Part shown: positions 58,801 through 64,000 of the stretch, piece after piece
Numbering within the stretch: the first letter of the stretch is position 1
How the letters are laid out: every line of letters begins with the position of its first letter
From: Acanthaster planci
Taxonomy: Eukaryota; Echinodermata; Asteroidea; Valvatida; Acanthasteridae
Reading direction: 5' to 3'
Assembly (NCBI RefSeq): GCF_001949145.1
Contig: NW_019091416.1
Span: 563,406 to 627,405, forward strand
DNA length: 64,000 nt
Made by a program: the position numbers and the translations under genes
The notes under the pieces: generated by a model
What the model was told of the DNA's origin: nothing
Databases searched by the model: none
What the model saw: the letters and a program-made list of their open reading frames with translations, nothing else

Positions 58801-61800
58801 CATATTTTCATTTACTGGACACTTACACCAACATGAATGACTGTCTGGTTTCTACTCTAATCTGACAGACAACATCTATTGACGCCGGAGTATTTCAGCC
58901 AGGTCTAGCCTGCTGCCTTGTAAAAAGAGCCCAATTTGTGTGGTGTTGCGTAATTTTCTTTTGTTCGCAAAACTGGCACTGTGCGCCGTTGACCTCTTTT
59001 CAATAGGGGCCAGATTAGCGTGTAGCAGTAATGTGTGGCTCATCGCTGCGGTGTTGGAGCGCTTTTGTCCCCGGTGGAAATCCGCTCGCACTGAATGCCA
59101 CAAACAGTGGTATACTGTTTTTAAAAAAAGCTGGATAATCGCCGCTGTTGACAGTGAAAAAATGTTGGTAATTCCCAGCAGCCTGGTCTTTTGTTACGAG
59201 TACGGTCTTTTGTTACAAGGCCCAGTTCCCTTTGTCTGATTTCGGACACCCCGGCTGTGCATATAAAGAATATGTGTCCGAAATCGAGCTCCCCAGCAGC
59301 ATGTGGTTAACTTGTGAGTGACTAGATGGGATTTGTTAAGCAGTGCAGGAGAAAAACCACATTTTGATGATGAATATATTTTGGTGTCAAATATTTCAAA
59401 TTTAGACTCTACTCTCTATGAATACAAACCAGTTGTAGATGATACCGCCTTCACTGCGATCAATATTCATGTTTCTACAGACCATCTTATTTACTGAGGA
59501 TGAAGACATTCTAGAGTTAATCTCCAGACACGATGAGGCATACGCTGCTGAGGAGGATTGGTTCAGCTCAAGTCAAGATGAGGACACGACGCCGAGGCCC
59601 AAGACGGCCGACCAAGGAGAGGTTAGTGACCTGCCCCCATCAGCCATCTTTACTTTCCCCACCTCCCTCTTGCCTAATGCCTGGAAGGCTAGTAGAGCGC
59701 ATCTTGTAGAATACCGCAGCCTAGTGGTTTTGCTGGTGGACGCACCCTAAGCATGACGATGGTACTTGTGTTCCTTTGGCAAGACACTTTACTACAACCG
59801 CCTCGTCCTGCTTAGAAGAGCAAATGGGTACCTGTGAGGGTGGAGATCAAAATTGTGCCAATTTCAACCTGCTGCAGTTGGTTTATCTCATGACCGAACA
59901 GGGGTNNNNNNNNNNNNNNNNNNNNNNNNNNNNNNNNNNNNNNNNNNNNNNNNNNNNNNNNNNNNNNNNNNNNNNNNNNNNNNNNNNNNNNNNNNNNNNN
60001 NNNNNNNNNNNNNNNNNNNNNNNNNNNNNNNNNNNNNNNNNNNNNNNNNNNNNNNNNNNNNNNNNNNNNNNNNNNNNNNNNNNNNNNNNNNNNNNNNNNN
60101 NNNNNNNNNNNNNNNNNNNNNNNNNNNNNNNNNNNNNNNNNNNNNNNNNNNNNNNNNNNNNNNNNNNNNNNNNNNNNNNNNNNNNNNNNNNNNNNNNNNN
60201 NNNNNNNNNNNNNNNNNNNNNNNNNNNNNNNNNNNNNNNNNNNNNNNNNNNNNNNNNNNNNNNNNNNNNNNNNNNNNNNNNNNNNGTAATATATGTGAAA
60301 TATTGTAGCACCTTTGAGTACAAATTGATATATAAGCACCGCTTGTTATGCAGGTGAGCAAATCTGTGTCAAAAAGTTAAAAATGTACGTCAGACATGCA
60401 GCTATATGTGCATTGGCATAGTCTTGGCGATGCTATCCTGGGATTCAAATGAAGGAGAATTATGATCTCGTACATCCAAGGCACAGAACTGGGTGAAAGC
60501 GAGAGTTTCAAGAAACTTGCTGATCCTTTTCAGGAGCGACCTATGACCCAGGCTCGGATGTTCCGCGACAAGAAGGCGGTCAGGGAAATCAAGGCCGATG
60601 ATGAACCCACAGTGGGTGGGGCAGAGTACCACCAGCAGCATCCTGGATTCTTCCCCGGGGACGAGGACATAGAGGGTGATACACAAACCCTTACACCACA
60701 ACTCACCGGGCCGTTCACTAGAGCTGACAGCGATGAGGATGTGGTATTCACTTGTAGATGTATGTTTTTGATTTCAGATATTCTGTTGCTTGTGATGAGT
60801 TTCAGTTTGTCTTCATTTTTCATTTTAGCCATTTTGCTTTTCAATTTGAGGCCAGTTACTACATTTCCACAAAATGTGAGCTAAAATCCAGTTACTCTGA
60901 GCTGGCGTCATGGACTCTCATTGGCTTGTATCAGTAGATCTTGGAATTTTGAGATAACTGTTTCATCAGAAAGTTGCATTCTTGACAGTGTGAAATAATT
61001 TGACGCTTTGCTCTACAATTTCAGATTAATGATACCCCTGGACATAGTCAGCTCTACCTGTTTTTATGTCCAATTATGTCAAAATTACCTCAGGATATGT
61101 CTTGGTTTTACTTTCTGTATGATGTTTTGATTGAAATATTTTGTTACCAAAACCCAATGAATGAAGTTAGCAGTAACTATGCAGTAACTGGTTTTCAGGG
61201 TTGAAGCCCTTGAACAAATCAGACTCTTTTAGAAATCAAAGAACTCCTGTCCACAATTATCATCAGTTACAAGTATTGTTATTTTTTATTTATATTTAAT
61301 TCTTGAAATATACGTATTTCATATCTCTGAATACACACACATTTATTGCAGTCTTGGCGTAAGTAAAGTTCTGTTACAGTTTATGTATTTGATTTTTCAG
61401 ATCTGAAACTGAATTTCACCTCCACCTGGGGTGACATCCACTACCTGGGCCTGACTGGCTTGGACATTCTAGATCCAGAGGGGGATGCGATCCCGGTCAC
61501 TATGGCAATGATGGATGCTAAGCCCAGGGACTTGAATCATCTCCCTGGATACGGAAGGGACGACCGCACATTAGACAAGTCAGTTCATCACACCAACATT
61601 TTGGACATTTGGAAGAGGACTTTGACTTTATATCAACTGATTTTTTTTCTCATAGAAAGTGTGGCCTTGTTTGTTTCACATTAATCTGAATCTTGATTGA
61701 TAATTTGTCGTTGGTTCACTGATATCAGAACCCACCTAATAGATGGAGGGAACCAGCGATGGGATCACTTATGGAGATCAAGGTCTGTGTGAAATAAACT

Positions 61801-64000
61801 GGCCCAAAGGCGCTATCAGAAACAGTCTTCTAGAGCTACGTCTATGTCTCTTGTCAGTCTGTGCCTGTGTATTATCCGGGATTTAAAAAAAATGATCAGT
61901 CAGAAGTTGGTAGAAAATCAAACTTTCCAAAGGTTTGTCTTTACTATTCATTTTACTTTGTCTTCTCCCCATTTAGGTTAATCGACAATGCCAATGTCAC
62001 TACCAGTGATGAGCACATGTGGCTGATACCATTCACCGAGGGGGAGGATCATATCATCACCATAGATTTTGGCCAGGAGGTGCAGACATCAGGACTGAGA
62101 ATATGGAACTATAATAAGACACCGGAGGACACCTACAGAGGAGTGAGTAAAGAGGAATGAAGCTAGCCTGAAGCTTGTTATCTATACGGGGAAATATCTT
62201 TGAGTTGAGTAGGTTGGTGCTGTTTCCCAAAGCTTTGATAGAAATGTCATGCACTTGATCTGGGTGGACTCTATGGCCACTTTTGTGTAAGTATATGTGT
62301 GTCAACTTAAAATACCCAAGTCTGTGAGGTAATGTCTCTTCAGATCATGTAGCTCATGTGGTAGTTAATTGCTTGGGATGGAGTTGTCCTTTGCAACTAT
62401 TTTAATCTCTGGAAACTTATATGAAAATTTATGCAACGTTTATGCAAATTTGTTCAAATTTTCGAGCTTCTGATTTCTTAACCTCCTGTTGCTTTTTTTT
62501 TTTTTTTTTGCCAGGCTAAGATAGTGCATGTCTACATGGACAGCAAAAGGATCTCACCAAGCGAGGGCTACCTGATCAGGAAGGGGCCGGGATACTGCCA
62601 TTTTGACTTTGCTCAGGAGATCAGCTTCAGCGATTACAAGTCGACACCTCTACTCAACCAGCAAGCCATGCAAGCAAAGCCAGTGCCAGAGGCCCTGAGG
62701 TAGCTGTCTGGGGTTTTTGTCAGTGGTGCTCTCCAGTTTTGAAAAAAGAAAAATTACTAGACAAATTTGAAATGATTATTTCTATTATGGATGGAGTGAA
62801 TCTTGCAGAACAATCTGTAACTGTGGTTTTTGAAGACATTAATTTCTAAAAAAAAAAATCTTGCCAATTATTTTTTAATTCAAACTATATGCACATGGAA
62901 CCCCCCGGAAAAGAATCTGTAATCAAAAGTATTAAATAAGGTGCTTGAAGGAAATGTGATCCTTCTTAAGTTGTCATGGAAAAAACAGGAAATAAAATAG
63001 TACTCTGCCAACGTACTGGACTGTTTCGTCCACTGACAAGAAGTGACTTTTTTTTTTGTTTAATAGGCAAAGTCTGGTTGCAATGGAGGAGCCCAGTCAG
63101 GAGTACGTACCCATGCACATGCCTTGTGGATGTATCCTTTGAAAGTATATTACCCCCTCTATTGGCTGGATAAAAACGGCCAAGTCCATCCATCAAGAAG
63201 CCAACCATGTGTCACCAGCATCAGCTACTGTCTGATGAGATTGTTCTCTTTCCCAAATTGCCAGATTGGGACAAGATTGTTGCCCTATCTGAAAGATGTT
63301 GGGTAACCTGATACCACTGGCGTTGAGCTTTGAAGCTTTTCATGCTGAAGGTAGCAAGTTAAAGAGGTTTGCGGTAGCACCATGCAAGGATGTCTCTTTC
63401 TGAGCATGTGCGGTTCTGAAAAGAACCGGAGGGTACTCAATGTTTCGGACAGAATGCTCTGTCCGTCGTCAGGAGACGACTAATGTTGTACATCACTGGA
63501 AGGATAGTTGGGACCCAATCTAGCAAAAGGAGTCACTAGTCATCGAGTCACTTTTGAGCCAAGGGCCTCTAAAATAATGTAAAACAGTAGAAACTTTCAA
63601 TGTCACAGTTTTACCCACATCATGTCCATGGTCCTCAGGAGTGAGTGATGGATCAGAGTAAAGAGTTCAGTTTGCTCATTTTAAAGCAAATTTAAACCAA
63701 ACTTGCTGAAAAATGTCTTTAAGACTTTCGGTACGTAGTTACATTTTCTGAGAAAACTGGTTTGTTCTGATGTGGTCAGTGTCACGTATTCATAACCATT
63801 CAATTTTTAAAGGGCACATTAAAAAGAAAGAATTCTCATCCCAGATATAAAATGACCTTTCATGTGAGTGTTCACTGTTCCTTTCTGAGGATTTCCTTAA
63901 TCACCTGTTCAGTTGTTTTCCAGTTGCAGCTGATCTCAACCTGGGGTGATCCTTACTATATTGGCCTGAATGGACTGGAGTTCTATGATGCCAATGGAGA
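38227..64000 (+). CDS. KATNIP: Katanin-interacting protein KATNIP (KIAA0556), 35 exons joined, 3' end outside window
   Basis: Joined exons: 38227-38233, 39074-39135, 39747-39817, 40692-40858, 41461-41576, 42275-42338, 42734-42882, 43247-43423, 44035-44091, 45806-46007, 46320-46350, 46529-46647, 46779-46951, 47455-47642, 48607-48802, 49352-49615, 50396-50536, 50812-51380, 51548-51679, 52570-52620, 54678-54730, 55133-55216, 55803-56021, 56204-56273, 56957-57098, 57603-57800, 58080-58174, 58491-58533, 59481-59621, 60534-60759, 61401-61578, 61977-62142, 62515-62699, 63067-63131, 63913-64000. Together 4,889 nt, about 1,629 codons, open throughout. An N-terminal basic/coiled region with QGFSLYVNGAN is followed by acidic linkers and four WG[DH]..Y/R.GL modules (DUF4457). 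By knowledge of the human protein: it binds microtubules and katanin, sits at the basal body, and its loss causes Joubert syndrome. Human KATNIP is 1,618 aa in all, so this one is longer. Least certain are exon 1 (7 nt) and the small exons 11 and 20-22. Confidence 0.94.
45315..45375. repeat. KATNIP: Short hairpin with CCCTAA/TTAGGG ends in KATNIP intron 9
   Basis: TTTAACCCTAACAGTCCTCC is followed by an 18-base loop region and then its reverse complement. The arms are perfect over 20 bases apart from a small ACTG insertion. Non-coding. Confidence 0.65.
47025..47209. repeat. KATNIP: Imperfect ~75 bp tandem repeat in KATNIP intron 13
   Basis: Two fuller units and one short unit of 'cccaattgggaatctgtcag', followed by agt..gttgaaatc, cacaa, and agtaaatt. 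Tandem, same strand, non-coding. Confidence 0.7.
49352..51380 (+). other. KATNIP: KATNIP exons 16-18: first DUF4457/KATNIP module
   Basis: About residues 620-770 form the first beta-sandwich-type module: SNWGHPNRIGLTDVQFFDL in exon 16, KERNMWSCAY and ISRIDVWNFNKSL in exon 17, then GVKDVNVFVDG and GCGNQVFDY in exon 18. The rest of exon 18, the largest exon (569 nt), is a Ser/Lys/Glu-rich linker. The order SNWG..GL, W..., IxVWNxN, GCGNQVFDY is the arrangement I know from KATNIP orthologs. Confidence 0.88.
49795..49950. repeat. KATNIP: CACAAGTCC-type dispersed repeat, KATNIP intron 16
   Basis: Contains ccctgcaagtccatcacaagtcc and onward to gtcacaagct..tcaa. The same order occurs at 54330-54490 and, more diverged, at 56640-56710, all within KATNIP introns. 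Confidence 0.55.
52812..52966. mobile_element. Hairpin MITE, family member 2, KATNIP intron 20
   Basis: About 155-base palindrome with ends TTCACAATAGT and ACTATTGTGAA. The arms carry caagagtttg, gccaatcacaa and gcgaaatctgt, as in the element at 26859-27006. The two copies differ in loop and at many arm positions, suggesting old insertions. Confidence 0.72.
54330..54545. repeat. KATNIP: CACAAGTCC-type dispersed repeat, KATNIP intron 20
   Basis: Matches 49795-49950 in order and orientation, and is followed by three copies of gggcttgtaactggactcc-like units at about 54457-54520. Non-coding. Confidence 0.55.
55424..55662. mobile_element. MITE-like element in KATNIP intron 22
   Basis: Left arm 'ttttccaatacttaacttca', then tctccgtctcaggcttc. 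The right arm is the reverse complement, about 36 bases with four mismatches, ending tattggaaaa. About 240 bases in total with a non-coding AT-rich centre. Confidence 0.65.
56957..58174 (+). other. KATNIP: KATNIP exons 25-27: second DUF4457/KATNIP module
   Basis: About residues 1121-1266. Exon 25 has TTWGDKHYIGLNGIEIF, exon 26 NILPDYGNDPRVVSNLIDG, THMWLAPYTPG and MIRIW, and exon 27 NYNKSRIHSFRGARDIEISL and DGQYIFKGEIER. The WGD..Y.GLNG start, HMWL..P middle and RIWNYN end are the module signature. Exon joins 25/26 and 26/27 are phase 0. Confidence 0.92.
59238..59285. repeat. KATNIP: Short hairpin in KATNIP intron 28
   Basis: GATTTCGGACAC and its reverse complement GTGTCCGAAATC separated by 24 bases. 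Non-coding; role unknown. Confidence 0.6.
59906..60285. other. Assembly gap (380 N) in KATNIP intron 29
   Basis: Run of N between exon 29 and exon 30. The flanks look like intron sequence. True length unknown. Confidence 0.99.
61401..62699 (+). other. KATNIP: KATNIP exons 31-33: third DUF4457/KATNIP module
   Basis: About residues 1403-1579. LNFTSTWGDIHYLGLTGLDI and DLNHLPGYGRDDRTLDK in exon 31, DEHMWLIPFTEGEDHIITID and RIWNYNKTPEDTYRG in exon 32, KIVHVYMD, SEGYLIRKGPGYCHFDFAQEI in exon 33. This is the most strongly conserved part and the basis for the KATNIP call. Confidence 0.95.
63067..64000 (+). other. KATNIP: KATNIP exons 34-35: start of fourth module, cut by window edge
   Basis: Exon 34 ends in MPCG. 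Exon 35, using the acceptor at 63912 rather than two nearer cag sites, continues FVFQLQLISTWGDPYYIGLN and on to GLEFYD. The phase-1 join reproduces the MPCGF.FQLQL arrangement of vertebrate KATNIP, which decides the acceptor. The rest of the module and the C-terminus lie outside. Confidence 0.92.
63362..63480 (+). repeat. Dispersed repeat in KATNIP intron 34 (pair with 7784-7918)
   Basis: Carries gcggtagcaccatgcaagga, ggttctgaaaagaacc, ggagggtactca and gacagaatgctctgtc, the last itself a palindrome. The reverse complement is in intron 2 of LITAF copy 1, and the first block is also in the hairpin at 20949-21155. Confidence 0.65.

Larger units (their letters stand above)
58491..60759 (+). other. 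KATNIP: KATNIP exons 28-30: linker spanning an assembly gap
   Basis: Exon 28 is a 43-nt Gly/Ala/Glu piece, exon 29 an acidic segment (LELISRHDEAYAAEEDWF), and exon 30 a charged segment with RPMTQARMFRDKKAVREI. Exons 29 and 30 join in phase 0 across the intron holding the 380-N gap, so the frame does not require a hidden exon but one of 3n length could be missing. Confidence 0.75.

Noticed and set aside
1-64000. tRNA or rRNA genes
   Set aside because: I looked for cloverleaf landmarks (GGTTCGAATCC-type T arms with matching acceptor stems) and found none convincing; a covariance-model scan would be the decisive test.

Overview
This window looks like animal nuclear DNA from a draft assembly. 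Genes are split into many short exons with GT/AG introns, the AT-rich intergenic DNA is full of small inverted-repeat elements, and there are two runs of N (10030-10823 and 59906-60285). Gene content (LITAF-domain genes, a Gal3ST sulfotransferase, KATNIP) fits a non-vertebrate deuterostome. I favour an echinoderm or hemichordate, but that is inference and no species can be named from the sequence alone.

Layout. (1) Positions 1-25684 hold a head-to-tail tandem array of LITAF-domain genes on the + strand: LITAF copy 1 (6962-8253), copy 2 (13244-15011) and copy 3 (20761-25684). Each has three coding exons with identical intron phases (1, then 2), and the second intron splits the zinc-binding domain between its two CxxC halves. 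The first ~505 bases match the 3' untranslated region of copy 1, so a fourth copy should end just left of the window. (2) Two minus-strand genes follow: a two-exon galactosylceramide/galactose 3-O-sulfotransferase (27639-29610, 437 aa) and an unrecognised four-exon secreted protein (33254-36222, 242 aa, all introns phase 1). (3) From 38227 to the right edge lies a large + strand gene for the ciliary, microtubule-associated protein KATNIP (KIAA0556). I could join 35 exons in frame, about 1,629 codons, with the end of the gene outside the window. Its repeated WGD/H...GL modules (DUF4457/KATNIP domain) occur four times, the last cut by the window edge.

Between and inside the genes are many non-autonomous mobile-element remnants: a 2.1 kb foldback element with CGACG-rich arms (9695-11807), a 2,021 bp element with ~530 bp inverted arms and a 6 bp flanking direct repeat (22987-25007), several 150-250 bp hairpin elements, and minisatellites. 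The genes do not form one pathway. LITAF proteins act on late endosome/lysosome membranes, Gal3ST makes sulfated glycolipids or glycans in the Golgi, and KATNIP acts at the ciliary base. I found no bacterial-type systems, CRISPR array, rRNA or convincing tRNA. All exon joins were made by hand from splice consensus, frame continuity and family resemblance, and no database search was run.
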